This document shows, piece by piece, positions 42,911 through 58,283 of a stretch of DNA of 64,000 bases. The translations under genes were made by a program, and so were the position numbers. Each line of letters starts with the position of its first letter. Position 1 is the first letter of the stretch. The notes under the pieces were generated by a model. The model was given only the letters and a program-made list of their open reading frames with translations. It searched no databases and was not told the DNA's origin. The DNA is from Acanthaster planci. Its lineage: Eukaryota > Echinodermata > Asteroidea > Valvatida > Acanthasteridae. The stretch is taken from the NCBI RefSeq assembly GCF_001949145.1, contig NW_019091397.1:797082-861081 (forward strand), read 5' to 3'.

Positions 42911-45004
42911 TATCCTTGCAAAGGAAACAACCTGCAAAAGGTGTTTGGTCTGGACCTGGACTTCGGAAACCCGTCTCGTGAGTCTAAAAGATGTATGCTT
43001 GCCAAGGATTATCAATTCAGTCATTGTGACGCATAATATGGATGTAACATTCAATCTGCATCAGGCTACCTCAATGACATAAATCGATCTAACCGAAGTG
43101 TACTTGTTTTCATATGAAAAGTGGACAGTGGAAGTGAAACGCTCGTATAAAGAAGATGAAAGTTTGGAAGAGATTTATTGCCAAGAATCTTTATTAGATA
43201 GAATGGACTTCGCGCTCATCCGTCGGAAGCTTTAGAATCGATGTATCGTTTTAATCTGTTGTCAGGTTTTTGTTGGCATGGCTGTTGACAATATAAGAGG
43301 TTTCGACATTATTGATAGTAAAACTTGCGTCATGGTTACGGGAATGACAAATATTGAATGTCAGCCCTTTTGACGTAATTATGCATCTTGAGACCCGTAA
43401 TGGAACTTTCATTACATTTTCTATGTACTATGATTCATCGCACTCACGCTTCATGTTGTGTTGCTTGTATAAATATGCGGAATATTCACGAATCCTCAAG
43501 TTAACATATTTGATAAAATTTCTCACATCCCAGTAGATTTCCTTAAGTATGAAAGCTAAACATTATGAATTAAAGGTTTTAAAGAATTAAAAATCTACAT
43601 TTGTATTGAACTTTCCCGCCCATGAATTTGGACGATCATAGGCAAGAAAAAAATGCTCTCACTATTTTGGTACGAAAATAGCTCATTCCTTTTAAGGCCC
43701 TAACCTTCTGTTCGAAAATTCTTGTGTTATTTACATTCGAAGTACCGATTAGTCTTCATAAATTGTCTGATAGTTTATTTTGTCATGTAAAACCACATGT
43801 AATTTGTTTGCCCACTGGACATCGCTTAAATGCTGTTAATATTTTTAAAGTTATATTCTATACCCTGCCGAAATGAAACATACCGATTAGGTCTTGTTTA
43901 AAAATAAAGAACTAGGAGGCAGTTTATGTTTGCCTTACTTATCACATTTATACTCAATGCAATTTTCTTAATTTGGTCAAGTCACAATCAAAATATAATT
44001 GTATGTTATTGTTTATTATATAAACAATAACTTTCCAAAATTTGGTTCCATTAAACCGAAAACAAACACTGTACATGCAATGCAGTTGCAATATAACTGG
44101 CGATTTTTCAAGCTGGTTATTGTCCTTCGTTATGTCCACTTCAATGTTAGCAAGGTGCTACATATCGATCCGCCTGTATTTGCTGGTTATTATTTGATTA
44201 CTTTATTATAATGACTTTGTGATTACGCTGGCCTCCGTGCACATGGTTGCTATGCCGTGATTAATTAGTCAGCCTCCGTCAAGCGTGCGGGCCGAAGGGA
44301 CCGCATTGTATCTAAATGTGACCTTCAGCTGATAAACTCCTAGATACCATATTGAGTTTATCGATGAAATTAACTGCCAACTTCTGTTGAAGTTTCTTTG
44401 AGCATCAGCACTTAAATGACTAAAAGGTGGCCTATATTTCCTCAAATGTCCCCCTATATACATATAAATATTTTGTAATGAGCCGCAGTAAATCATGACA
44501 GATCAAATTAGCAAGTCTGATAAGTTTCCAAGTTCCCCGCCAATTTCGTGCTGATTTCCATAGGCCTACCATATAGATGCAGTTTCTGAGTTTGAATCCT
44601 TAGAGACAGTCCATAAGCGCTGCTTATAGCGACGTCGACTTTCCTCCACACAGTACGCACTGTATGTAGGCCTATCTGTCGATAGTCCTGCTCTTCAACA
44701 TAAATGTCTTCGTTCCAGAGTGTAACTTCAATTGTGCATCTTTGTGCAGGTTAGACACCAGTGGTACGTAACAGAAATATTAACAAGGATTGAAGTCTGG
44801 TGTTAAGTAGCGCTTTCAAGAAAAATATCATCAAAGTAATTTAGAATGACCAAAATTTAATAAAATCAAATATTTTCCTCTTGTTTCAGTACCGTATTGA
44901 ATTTGTTACAAATTGAAACATCTCTTAGTTTACCATTTCACCTTACAAGAGTCAGATAAGGTAATTCTACAGGAGAAAACTACTCCCCAGAAATGGTAGA
45001 AATT

Positions 45005-45018
45005 GTTACCATAGAAAC
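45005..45018 (+). promoter_or_regulatory. RFX X-box in KCNH intron 1
   Basis: GTTACCATAGAAAC fits the X-box consensus RYYNYYATRRNRAC at every position. There is no full CRE beside it. Confidence 0.4.
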
Positions 45019-48000
45019 GGAAGCTAAGTGCAAAGCTGAAGATGATGTGATAGATAGGTTAATTCTTTTACCCATGACGTGCTTCACTTTTGCTGTAGTT
45101 CTTCACTGTGAAGTTCTTCGCTAATCAAATTCTTTTATGACGGTTCAGTGAACGATAAATGCTTTAAATTAAGATTACATGAAACTGTGGAAATAATTCA
45201 CTTCTTTCTTTTAAGGACCAGTTTGAATGGTCTCAGAAATTAATCTGAGTCCAAATATGAAAAATGATGGCTGTCATTTTAAGTAAAATCGATCATCTCC
45301 CATCTTGGATACGCAAAACAGTCGAATCGATGTAACAGCCCATGCAACTCTTACGACAATCAAGGAAGCTCTTTAGGGCCTGGCTAGTCTGAGAAAAATA
45401 AAGCGCTTTAAAAACGACTGCAAGAAATATGTGCAATGGCCACTATCATTCTGGAATATACAGAGCTAGGACTAGTAACCGATGTTATTGAACAATACCC
45501 AACAAAATTCTTGTGCATCAAAGATGTAGCCTGCTTTTTCGTAAGTGACAGAGGGTCTTATTTGTATTATATTTTGCAACTGTGAGGAAAATGCACGTTG
45601 TAGTCGATAGCAACCTGACATTTACCTCGACCACTCACTGAACATAACGCTGCGTTGCCAAGTGCTGTCTTACAAACTACGCCATGTTTGTACTGAACCC
45701 AAATGCATTAGTGAAGTCACGAATGATTGCACAGAAAAGACTCGTGCAGAACGGAAAGTGTGCTTTATGATTTGAGTAAACACTCTGGAAAACATATCCA
45801 GCTAGTTACAGGAGACCTTTAGATAATAAGAAAACTAAAAATACTGCACGATGCCGGTGCGTTACATGCCATTTTTGAAGAACTATTTCCAAGAAAATCG
45901 CACAACGGGTTTTTTGTTGTAAACGAAAAATGGCTCAGTTTGTGCATTGTGCATAGGGCCATGAAGCTATTAACATGATTATGATAAAATATGTATATCT
46001 CGTATATATTTGATCATTCGAAACAAGCCCAAAAATGTAGCTGCAATGAAGTTCTCTTAGACACAATTTATCTGCAATATTGTACTCTGTCTGAAAACTA
46101 TTCTACACTTCTATTTTGTTAAACTCTTTGGAAAGTGCAGTTTTTAAACACTTTAAATTACCCATGCTATCCCTCTGCTGTGATGTCATCCAGGAAGACA
46201 TATTCAGTGTACAGGTTTTTCTTTTAAAATCGGTAACCCAGAATGTACTTGCTGAAAATATTTCTGAGAAAGGGATTCACACTTGTTTATTGCTATGCAC
46301 ATTTGCAGCATTGAATCAGCAAGGAGATTACTTAGTCCGGCAAAATTGAAATACGGGACTTTTTTGTGCACCAACCTATGTAACATTGAGCCTCTTTCCT
46401 GGGACAACATAACAGTTTTGCTCGTGAAGATGGAAATACTCATTAGCACAAAATCCAAAAAGGCAGTAAAATCTCCTTTGAAATCGTGAAACAAAATTTG
46501 GAAATAGGGTGAGACACAAAGGTGCATTTTGAAGATTTGTATTCAAAATGGATTGCAGCCACCCTTTTAGTTTTTTTGTTTATCGTGTATCATCCTACCC
46601 AACGCAGCAATATACCCATCTGTGTACGGAATGACTTTTGACCTACTCTCTTGAATGATTAAAAAAATGAACTTCAGTAATCACAAATAGAAGGTTCAGT
46701 CTACTTTGGTAGGCCCACGAGCACAAGAGGTATAGTCGTAATATTAATTCGTAGAGCGAGTTTTGGCTCATAGCAGGCTAAGTTTGTATTCAGCGTTGGT
46801 CTCCATCATTACGTGGGCTGGCGCCACTTAGGGAAAATTTCATATGGGAAACAGTTATTTACCCTGAAGCATGCATAGAATATACACCGTTGCCAATCCA
46901 GGACGGTTTCGAGGAGCTTAGGCCCCATCCCTCCTGATATTGGTCCAGAGGGCCTCCTTGGCCCCTCCCAGTAAGATAAAATGTGGTCTTCCAGAATAAG
47001 TGGATACTATGACACTGCTTTATGGAACGGCTACTAGCATGCGTATGTTATTTGCGCACCCTGAATAATACATTTGGTATGCTGTTGAAAGTTTGGTCGT
47101 TAAGATCGAGTGTACGATCTCGCACATTCTTTGACAGTGCACCTGAGCCCAACTTTAATGGGATTCGTAGATTGTGTCAAAATGCAATCGAATTTGTTGA
47201 ACTTTTTTCACATTGATCTCCACATGAAATCCATTGCCGATCCGAGAAATTTGATCACACTCTACAAGGTTGGCACACGAAATTCATTTATCCGTAATTT
47301 TTGAAGACAACTGAAGACAATTGTGAGTGATTCAATGGATCTTAGAGAAGAATTTTGACTATTTTTGTCTGTTTACATATAATCACACTTTCTTGGTCAT
47401 TTGTTCATTGATAGAAACAAAAAATTCAAAATTAATTGCAACATTAAGTGCAGTCACAGTCACGGCTATAATAATTACTTTTGTCATCACCGCCCGGAGC
47501 TATTAAACGGAACACAGCACCACTGTTTGCCAATCAACCAACATTACTTTAAATATCATAATTAGTGTTTTAAATATGAAAACACTTGTGGTTTAGTGCC
47601 ACCGGCGTCGTGAAATTTCATGATCTAGTTTGAAAGAGACGACTCAATGTAGCCTTTTTCAACTTCGAATTATTATACTATAACTCGAAATAGCACGTAC
47701 GCAAATAGAAGCCACTACCTAGTGACTGCGCCATCATCATGGGCGTTGGTGGTATTGCTGGCTGTGGCCATGTATTTCAGACACGATCTTTAATTCTCGC
47801 CTAACCTGCGTGCTACACTTACAATAAGAGGCATGTGTCAAGTTTTGCTTGTGCACAAATTTTCCTTATGCCATTTACGCTGTGTAATGGCAAAAGGTGT
47901 TGAACAGAATAATACAGTTTGGTTCTCCTGTGCTACTATCAACTCATTTTACTTGGCGGAAAAGCGAACACGAATTTGTGAATTTGTGTCCTCTCAGCGA

Positions 48001-48946
48001 ATTCGCAAGAGTTGAACACATTTCAACTCCACGAAATTTAGCTCCAGATTTTGTGAAGACACATTCATTTCGCTTTTGCATTCGCCTGAGGTATAAAATG
48101 GCTTTAAAACCATGCCATGTCAAGCTGCGTCAGTAGAAAATCAGTTTGTACTTCAAACGATTGAGGTGAGAATTAGTGAAAGGCAGGGATTATGAAATTT
48201 TTGTTGCCCATGCGTCTTATGCTTTTATTTGTCCACGAAAGCTTTGTTTATTGTGTTAAATGCTAAAACGGATTTTGAAAATGAACATTCCTCTAATTTC
48301 ACCAATACAAACTATTGATAAAAGCACGACCACACTGGCACACCATGAGCACACCGGGACCTGGCCTGTTTACTGCATGGGTCACTTAGTAATAAGAGTC
48401 AAACCGTGCATGGAAGTGAGACTAAACTTCGTTATTACTACTAGCTTTGGGAAATGTGAGAAGTCGTATTAAGAAATGCACTGAGCCGTGCCCGCGGGAG
48501 GTCATTTTGCTAGAGACGCTCATCGTTACGTTCTTCACAAAGAAATGTACATAAATGAGGACTGAGACCACGGTTTAATAACTTGGTATTCCTCCAACAG
48601 TCTTTTAAAGAGGTTTTAAGGTTTATGTACGTCAGTGACCTTCCATGAAAAATTCAGAATGCTTCAGTGACTCATAAATGGTATATTATTTTGCTGTCGC
48701 ATGCACCATGCACGAAGTGATCTTTTTTAAAGTCTAGTAGGCCTATGTCGAGTCGACGAACTCTGTCACAAGTATATCTCCCGGTGGAACTCTCAACGTG
48801 CGTGCGGCAGCAAGGACTATCACCTTACGTGCCCAGGGGTCGCATTTCACTTTGTGGTTTATAATGAACGACGCGGGTTAGTCTCGATTGTGTAACCTGA
48901 AACAAGAACTAGCCCTATTTGCAAGACTGTGGTTATCTCAGCTTAA

Positions 48947-49000
48947 GGTGGATGCGTCCAGGGTCATAAAAAAAAGAAAAAAAAAGGGGGGGGGGCTTTT
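48947..49000 (+). repeat. Fragment of the GTGGATC repeat family
   Basis: AAGGTGGATGCGTCCAGGGTC followed by A-rich sequence and a G10 run. The start matches the 35876 element; the remainder is lost. Confidence 0.4.
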
Positions 49001-51184
49001 TTAAGTCAACTGATACTAAATAAATTCACAGATGTGTAATTTTGTCAGACAAAATCTTGCTTGTAAAATTTCTCATTTTGCTGAAACATTAACAAGCGTT
49101 TCATTGAAAAAAAACCAGTGTTTCGCAGTATTTACACAGATTGGAAATTGAAATTTTATCAATCGAAAACGTTGGAGCAAGTTAAAAAAGAAATCGTTGT
49201 CTTTAAATCTTTGGATTGATAAAGCCAAGTTAAATTAAGAACTTTCATATGCAGCTACATTGGGTACAGCGACACATTTGAGATGGTGAAGCTAAATAGG
49301 ATAAGCTTTCCTCAAAGTGTTTGACGTGTTTTGTCTAGGATTCACTAAACCTCATGACTGCATTTTTAACGCATAATCCAAGAAAAAAGGAGGGCTTTAA
49401 GTGAACTATCTCTGGCATTGTCCTAATCTAAGCATCAATGCATTAACGTATCGGCATTACTGTATTGCTTGGTTTTCTTGGTATGAGTATCACAGAGTTT
49501 CCAGACACTTTCGTCAGTGCTAATGTTTCCTTTTCGAATTAACGGCTTTCGGGTTGAAATTCCCTTGTCATGACAATAGCCACATGATTTCTCAGAGGGG
49601 GCGGTGCTTGTTAAAAAATAAACTCATGGCTTACAGCTGGTTGATTTAGCACTGCTGTACCATAACTTTAAAAAATTCACTGGAATTTAACATTGTACTT
49701 AAAAGGAAAAGTATTAAAGGTAATTATGTAACTGCTCTGGCACAAAAGTGATCGATTGCAATACACATACATGTTTACTGTGCATATTTTCCAACACTGA
49801 CTTTTAAAAAAGAAAATTGTAACGTAAGGTTTTTTTAGTCTGAAGCAATAGATTTCAGGGTAGCCTTTTGATGCTGAAAGTGACAAGAAAAGTGATCCTT
49901 TTTACAATAATTGTCACCCTATCCTTGAGCTTTTATCACAAACATCTGTAAATGCGATTTTATTTTCATCAGTGACCTGAAAGCATCAAATCATCTTTTG
50001 AATGATGCAGATGTCTGAGCTACCAGACACCTGCAGTATCTGTGACACATTCACAATAAAAGACTCTCAAACATCCAGTCAAGTAGTTGCATAATGGTCA
50101 AGTCAATCACACGTATATAGACCTAATCTACGTGATTATCTTGCTACTAACACACTCCTTTTCCTTCGATTTTTTGAAGTAGATTAAAACCAGATCGACT
50201 GATACTGATGTACCTACAGATGTCTTTGGTTTGTGGTGGTAATGTATATGCTAATCGCAAGCCCACGTAGATCATTAAGTGATGGAAATCAACCTGCGTT
50301 AATGAAATCGATCTACCGGCAGTGTAGAAATATGCGTCGCTGAGTATCAATCGTTCTCATAAGCTGACACCCATTTGAAAATTCCATTTAAGTTTGCATG
50401 AATTCAGTTTTGGTGGTGAATATTATGAAGCATGAGTTTGTCGTGTTATAACGTCCTAACTAAATTTAAATATGGAAAAAGCAAGTCCTTGACAACATAT
50501 TCCTGATAACATTTACATGTAAAATTAACAAATTATCTTTCTGAGATCCATTAAATTTAATTAAATTTATCGTTAACAAATTCATCCGACCCTAGCTTAT
50601 ACACAGACGTGTGCTTCAGCGCATGAAGATCTGTTTTCAATAGTTACATTGAAGCAGAACGACTTCCAACAACATTCTAAGTACATTTTTGTAAATGGAA
50701 GAATATAAATACATACATGTTGTAAACTGTGTTGAGCTTCGATACATTGGCAAACCTTTCCATTGATTTCACAAGTTAAAAGCTGGAAAATCTTGCCTAT
50801 TTATTGTCGGAAACTTGTTTTTTCTGTGTAAGGGGAAGGTAAATTGTGATACCTGACACCATTGGTAAAAGCCTTTGGCAAATATATTGTTGACATTTTT
50901 AATCTTTATGTATTCGAATAAAGGTACCAAATATTAGCCCTTATACAGTCATGTATGTAGCACAGGGAAACAGTTGCAGTTTAAACAGCAACACGATATG
51001 CCAAACCTACAATTTGCTGACAGAATAGAATATTTTAATATTTAATATTATCATTTCTCTTTGATGCGTGAGTGTAGCCACGCTGAAAGAAAGCATTAAT
51101 TCACGACATTAAGCTCTGCATTTTAAGAATTATGGCTATGCGTTATTTCAAGCAATATTTTCACAAAATTATAGACACTAATAT

Positions 51185-51437
51185 GTCCCTTGATTAAGGG
51201 CGGGACGGGGCCATGCCCCATCCCGCAAGGACCTTTTTTGCTTTTTTGAAAAATAATGTGAGAAATGGCCGTATTTGGTCTGTTCATTTCCCTTCGTTTC
51301 AGCGTGTAAAAAAGCCCCGACTAGCCTCAGCTTTTTGAAAGGCTAGTAACGGTAATATGAAAAAAAATCCAACCCCCCATACAAAACCAAGTTTGGCCCC
51401 CTCAAAACTTTTGTTCTGGATCCACCCTTGCCAGATG
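51185..51437 (-). repeat. GTGGATCC repeat family, minus-strand copy
   Basis: Read on the minus strand it starts CAAGGGTGGATCCAGAAC, continues through a GAGGGGGCC tract and ends with GGGGCATGGCCCCGTCCCGCCC. The layout is like the 35876-36205 copy but the body differs, so the family link is by ends. Confidence 0.45.
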
Positions 51438-54400
51438 CATTTTATAGCTGAACGTAGAAAAATGACTACATTTACATAATATAATATTTGTCCTTCTCTG
51501 AATGGTTGTCTTCTAATGTTTGTCCCCTAATTGTAATTGAGTAACAAGTCTGCCCGTGAATGGAAGGCAACGACACAGGTGTTAGTGGAACAGAATCACA
51601 AAAAACCTTGAAGGTATACGAGCATCCATTTATTTCAAAAGCAGTCAGGGATTCTTGCTGAAAAGCTTGCACTATTGCTTTTATCAAAATACACTTTTGT
51701 TAACAATGCACCGTCATGATTATGCAAGGAATGACCCCAGTAATTTTTGGGGTACTAAAATTGCCTGATAGGTTGATTGCTTTTAAGTGTAATTTGTTCG
51801 TTGCTTTGGGAACCTCTCCATCCATTAATGCCGATGTTGTGTCCTTTGATCGGGAAGAGTCGAACGCTAGATAGATTTAATACCACAAAAGTGGCCTAAT
51901 GCAGGTAAGCACCACCGGAGCTTTTACTGTGGCGAGCTTTCACGATGAGTACGACACTTGATGCAAGACGACAGCAAGATAGATTATGCGTCCGATGTTT
52001 CAACCAAACAACATGCACTCCTGCACTAGCTAGAGCGCTGTAGTTTTTAGTCTGTGCAATTGTAAATTGGTTCTTAAATTTGAAGACATCTATTGTGAAA
52101 TGGAAAAATTCCATTTTAGCCACTCTCCTCGTTAAAATACCTTATGTTATTAAGCAGTGAAGTTGTCGGAGAGATCATCGATATAAATGGAACTGCATGA
52201 AGCATTTTGATTGACCAATTCCCAACGAAATCGTCGTCATACACAATTCGGACGAATCGTTTATTGTCGAAAAGAATGTAAAATATTTATTCAGCGTTTT
52301 ATTTCGAAACCTGCATCCAGAATATAAAGCTTCAAGACACTGACCCTCTAGGTATTGCAAGAAAAAAAGCTTCCAATAAAGTGTGATTTGTATGTACATT
52401 AGGATATTTGTTTGGTGTATTTTGGATGTGCTTGTGCATATTTTTTTTATTCCGTTGCTTTCATTGTGTTGTTTGTTCGAGCATTTGGCTGCTGTGGTGC
52501 CATATGCAGTGTTATTAGCTGTCATCTGTGATTGTCTCTTGATGGAGCTGTTTCCCCCTTATATAGAAAAACCCACTTTTCAATATGTGGACGTTCAAAT
52601 TTGCGAATTCTACAACTGTTCTCAATAAGCCCATATCGAATTCATTTTTTACTAGTTTGTCAGGTGTCTCATGCATGGGACATTTTTGTAGCCATCCGAC
52701 TTTTTGTGCTGCGCCAAATACAACCAATCCCACTTCAGCACAAACACATGGAATGTTGATATTCTGGAGCTTAGTCGACACTTTGTAGCTGCTGAACGAG
52801 AAGGCACCACTTTACTTCGTGTCGCTTTACTTTGTGTCTCTTTACTTTTGTCTATACAAACCAAATTTAAAACGCTCTGAAATTTGTTTTAAGCGACTGT
52901 AGCCTAATGTACAATTTTGCAATGTATTCAAATAAATGCCCTCAACTCTTCGTAAATAATAATGAAGATATGGGCAAATGTACGAGGAAAGATGCAAGAT
53001 GTAGGAGTTGATGTAACCAAATGACTCGTCTATAATCTACTAAAAACGCAAACGTCACACCAAACCGAAAAGCACGGTGATGCAGGCTTTCATGACACCA
53101 CGAAGGGGTAATGTTGCTCATACATCCGTTGCAAACGTTAACAATCAATAATTCATTAGGAGGAAATCCCGAGACTTCACGCATTGATAGCATCTATCGA
53201 ACTAACAACTGAACAAAATACCGTCGTCTAATTCGCCTCGTAATAGTTTAGCACCTGCAGTGAACGGAGCGTTAATGGTTTCCTGTGAAAGTCTGCAAAA
53301 TGGCTATGACGTTTTGTACCTTTCGTCAAATGACATACATTTTGCGCAAAGGTCGTTAAAGCACCGGCTTATCTCCATTGCCTCACTCTCACAATTGGTC
53401 GTGATTTTCCAGACAGTTGTTTTTCAATGCTGTTGATTTATTTAATAGATTGGTTAAATGCTTTCCATTAGTCAGCGCGGTATGGGCGTTTATTCACAGA
53501 CGTTTCAGGGAAAAGAAGTTGCTCCAACTTTATAGAATGATGTTTAAACGGTTCTTTCTCGTGCACCAACTTAGTGTGAGTGCTGTTCTAGAAAAGAATG
53601 TGATAGGACTCAGTAATCGGTATAAATGTCTTATGCGGGCGTTGTACGGAACATTGAAAACGTGTTTCTTTTTTAAATGGGCCCATGCAATTTGATTTTT
53701 TAAATGCAGTTGTAAATGCCTCTCCCCCATTAAATCTGTGTTTTAATGTCTGTTGTGCCATTTCCAAAACATATTGGTACCTAAGTTGTATAGGCCTATG
53801 AGAAGTGTGTAGGGAGAATTTGTTTTGTTAATAATTTGAATCCAGCGTCCAACCACAAGTTGCACATCTTGATTACAGAAATATTTTTGTAAAGTATCTT
53901 TTCTTAGCAACAACAATAATCACATGGTCGCTGTAGAAAACTCAAATAAATCATTGCCACTGCGATAAATTTGACAGCACTGGAGATTTTGACAAGGCTA
54001 GAGACTATCCCCGTCAGTTTGTAACTTGCGTGCCCTCCCTTTATCACCTACTAATCTTGTGTTGGTATTTCTTCATATCGTCTTCTGGTACGCTGCTGCA
54101 AACATGATGATAGATCAGCACACGTACTGGAAAGCGATATTTCCAGTTAATGCGGAATAAAATGCCCAAAACCCAGTATTTAAAAATACTGGAAACATGG
54201 GTTTCTGTATATGTCATGTATGAGTTTGTTTTTTTGTAATTACTTATTCATCAACTGAAAAAAAAGGAAATTCAATTCCGATATCTGATTACTCTCACCA
54301 GTACACTTATTTAATTTGAAGTTATATACATACCTCTTTCCTCTAACTTTAATGTATTTTGTTAGAACTGCCTTTGATAGCTAGAGTCACAGTCTAGCAT

Positions 54401-57400
54401 TTTTGAGGGAGTTTAGTGTACGGTTAACGCTTAACACGAGTTATTGGCTAAGTAAGTTTAAGTTTACCAATAAAAATCCGTAAAGCATAATTTCGAGTAT
54501 ATTTTAATTGCTACCTCAAGAGTTCCAAAGTAGGAGCTTTCTGCAGGGATCTAAATACCATTACAGGAATTTATAATATATTCAGCACACAGATTTATGT
54601 TTTGTGCAGTAATGTACTGGCAAATTCGAATTTTGAGAGGATTTTAACTGTTGAATAAATTGAATCTATAGAATTTACAAGACTAATGAATAGGATTAGT
54701 TTTATGGAGGAGATGTAAATTTTACCTTGTGCAAGGAGAGTTGACCGGGTAGGTTGAACCCAGACGTGTGGGTTTGAGTGTGTAGTGTGACAGAAGCCGG
54801 GCGGATCAAATTCAGACCTGGATGCTTAATTGGGGACAGGGCCAACTTATAACAAATGTTTCCCAGGAAAACAATCGCGTGAGGACATGGGTCGAAGTTC
54901 TGAGAGGAAAAGTAAAACAATATAGACCTCCAAAGAAAGAGGAGGATTGACAAAAATTTCCGTTGGACCTATATAAATCAATTTTTTTTCACCTGGAATT
55001 TCTTTCACTAACCCCGTTGTCGAGTTCCTCCACATAGTAGGCCTACCTTTAAATTCAGTTGATTTTTTTGCTCGCATATACGAGTAAATTTACACGTACC
55101 CAGAACTGTAAAAATAAATATGTCTTGGTTGGCGTTTAGAAGAGGCTACAATTGTTTCATCGTGCTTAAATAATAAAATATCGTGGTAAAATAAAGCCAA
55201 GTTAAAGTAGCTTCTTAAAACCGACTTGAATGTACGTGGTCACGATTTGACGGCGAAAACAGACATTCATTTTGCCGAAAGCGCATAAATATTTGCGTCA
55301 GTTGATCAGGCATGTACATGTACATCGAAGCTGCCAACTGGTAGGTAGCTACTACTTGTAATTATTGGCTTTCATGGGTAAAACGTGCCGAGCAGGGTGT
55401 GACGGGGAAAGACAGGATGGATTATTAGACAGTGTGTTTTAACAATTGGCCATCGATCATAATGAGGTGCGGAGCGTGTTGAGGCCCGAACACGCCTATT
55501 GGGTCAAGGCGAGGTGGAACTATAGTAATATTAATAAAAGTAAAATTGTCTATGTGGTTATCAATCAGAAGTTTCTTGTTTCTTGTCGTTAATGAACCTT
55601 TAATATTTATCAACATGTAACATAAATCGTCGTAGTAACAGAAATAAGGCTCAGCTTGTTAATTATATCTAAATAGTAAAAGACGTTTTACCTTTGTCTG
55701 TGACAAGCAGTATATTGATCTCTTCCCATCTTAATACTTTATGAAGTATGGTCATTACCATGGAGGCCTGGCATCTTAATTGACTACACAGTACAGAATT
55801 ATGAACCATGGAATCGATTGGCTACTCGCTTGTCTTGTGTCTGTCTTTTCATCACCTTCTACACGATGACAGTCTCCAAGCTCCATGCATGTTTCAGAAA
55901 GATCACCCGTTTCCCGGTACTTCTGTCAATAATTATCTTTGATATACTGCTGTACTGCCTTTGAAAGCTTTTACTGTAGTGTTTGTCGGAGGAAAACGGC
56001 ATAACCTATCAGCAAAGTGATTTTCTCCCTGAACTCTTCCGTAATTATGGGCAGGTCCATGGCTTTAGATATTAATTTCTGTACCTCGTGCTTCGAGAAT
56101 ATTTATAGATGCATCTACTGCGGAGCTTGTTTCCTCCTAATGATAGCCTGGAGTACAATTTCTTAGGACACTTACAACTTGTAACAACTTTGAGTTTTGT
56201 ACCTCTTCAACAACACCCTTGGTTATGACTATCCTATAATCCCAGTTCTTGAAATTTCATAACACTGAGATTAAAGGCAGTTTTCAGTACGTGTTTACGA
56301 TAAATTCCGTGATGACGGAAATATGAATTTTTTATACCATCAATGCATGATTTATATTCAGTTGAAAATGTGTTATTTATGAATTACTTGCTTTGCGAAT
56401 TTATTTGTATAGGAAATCTTTGTTTCACATAATCGAACCCAAGGAACAGCAAATTATCATATCCATACCGTTGAAAGTTCCACTTAAAGAAAACATACTC
56501 TAAAGCACTCAACAAAGAACATCATAGGTTTTTTTTCAGAAAGGAAGCGCAATAACAACTAGTGGGGTGTCTTTCAATAGCGATCTTTGCTTCCTGCATG
56601 GTATCTCATTAGTGTCTTATAGGTGTTATGAAAATTCCAAGCAATGATTTGCAGTCTTAGTATTATAAACAAAGCGTGCTATAATTACTCTTTGAGTTAT
56701 TTGGTGTTGGCATATATCCATCATTAACTGTCCGGCAAATTAGTAATCTAGGGAACCATTAATACTAGCGCTGTTTAGCTTTTGAAATTAGGAAGACAAA
56801 ACTCAAACTCACACTGTGGAAAGCCCGGGATTTACATTGAATTAATGAACAATTGTTATAATTATATTTCAAAGTTATTGAAAACATGAGCGATAACGTT
56901 CAGCTGACCATAATAACTACACTTGACACAATCTGCACTTTGTACGATCGCTTTAACTCGTGGTAATGATGTATTGTTGTTTTATGTAATCATCTTATGC
57001 CTCTCATAATAATGCCGCGGTCGTTCTGTAAGGAATTTGGTTTGCTTCTATCGGCAGTAACAAATTATCTAGAACATGAAAAACGACCGTCCCACTTATG
57101 CAAGCAAAGAAAAACAATAAAGTAGCACACTGCATGCTTTATCATAGCTCTGTGCTCTATCCTTTCAAGTTATCTTCCACGCCAAGGTGACGCCTCGCGA
57201 CATTTTGATGCTGTGTTATTATGGAAACCCCATGTCACTATCGGGACATGGGAGTTATGTCCTTGCCTCTCTCCCGCTATCAACCATTTTGATCACCGCT
57301 GTTGTTAAGAAAATGAAAGCCTTTCTGCGAAGCACTGTTCCATGGAAAGGATTCATTCGACAATGATAGATAGCAACAAATTCAAACATGGGGGTAAATG

Positions 57401-58047
57401 TAACTTTGTGAAGGAGTTCCATTAATGTCATTATAAACGCTAAAATAGGGAAGATGAAAACAGTGTTGTGGAAATTCCGATTCAATTTAACTATTTCAGT
57501 TTGGTCTTGATATGATATCGTTGGGAACAATGCATGGAGGTCTGGTTGTCGCAACACTAACTACAGAACATGGGCTGCAGAGGATGACGGCTTGTTCCCC
57601 TCTTGAAATGAGATATCTGTTTCTATTGGAGTTAATTATCATCGACAAGTAGTGAAATATCCGATCATGACATTTCATTATTTTTATTAAGTAATTTTTT
57701 TTATTACAGACGACCACCATCAGCGTTCTGTTTTCTACTCTTGGGCATTATAGGCCTATGCACAGCAACATCTGGGCGTCCTGAGAGGCTAATAATATAT
57801 TAAGCAGTACGTCTGTCTGGCAGTAGGCGTTTGGACATGTGGGGAAAATGTTGTGGTTTCCTGACATCTGACGAAATACGGCGATTGACTGGCGGACACG
57901 TTTTGTAAAGAAAAAAAAGGAAGTGTAATTGAGTGTCTGTTCATTTTTAAAGATAAATACAAAACCCTGTTCAGCGCTCTAGTCGTCCAAAATCCTGTTT
58001 AAATAGTCGAAAGCAAACTCTTAGCGGAGAGTACCTGTAGTGGAGTT

Positions 58048-58283
58048 CTAGAGATTGTTTTCGACCTCTCCATTCTTACACGGCTTCTTTAATAGCGTAA
58101 ACTCTTCACCTTTGTCGATCCCTGCCTTCAAGCTATACACGTACTTTTGCATCACGCTTAGTCTGGTGACCATTTTCCGGAGCCCTTTTGCACTCTCTAG
58201 ACCCGCGCAGTGTTTGCAAATACATGGCGTAAATGAAGTCGTACTTCTTGTTGAATCCTTCATGACTCTCTTACGGAGCCCTG
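58048..58283 (-). CDS. Possible antisense exon, unidentified Lys-rich C-terminus
   Basis: After an acceptor-like TTTTGATTGCCAG the minus strand stays open for about 78 codons to a TAG, encoding a basic sequence (for example KMVTRLSVMQKYVYSLKAG) ending VENNL. The segment is richer in GC than its flanks and its third-position bases look coding-like. No domain is recognised. The opposite strand is also open (81 codons), so this is weak. Confidence 0.22.
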
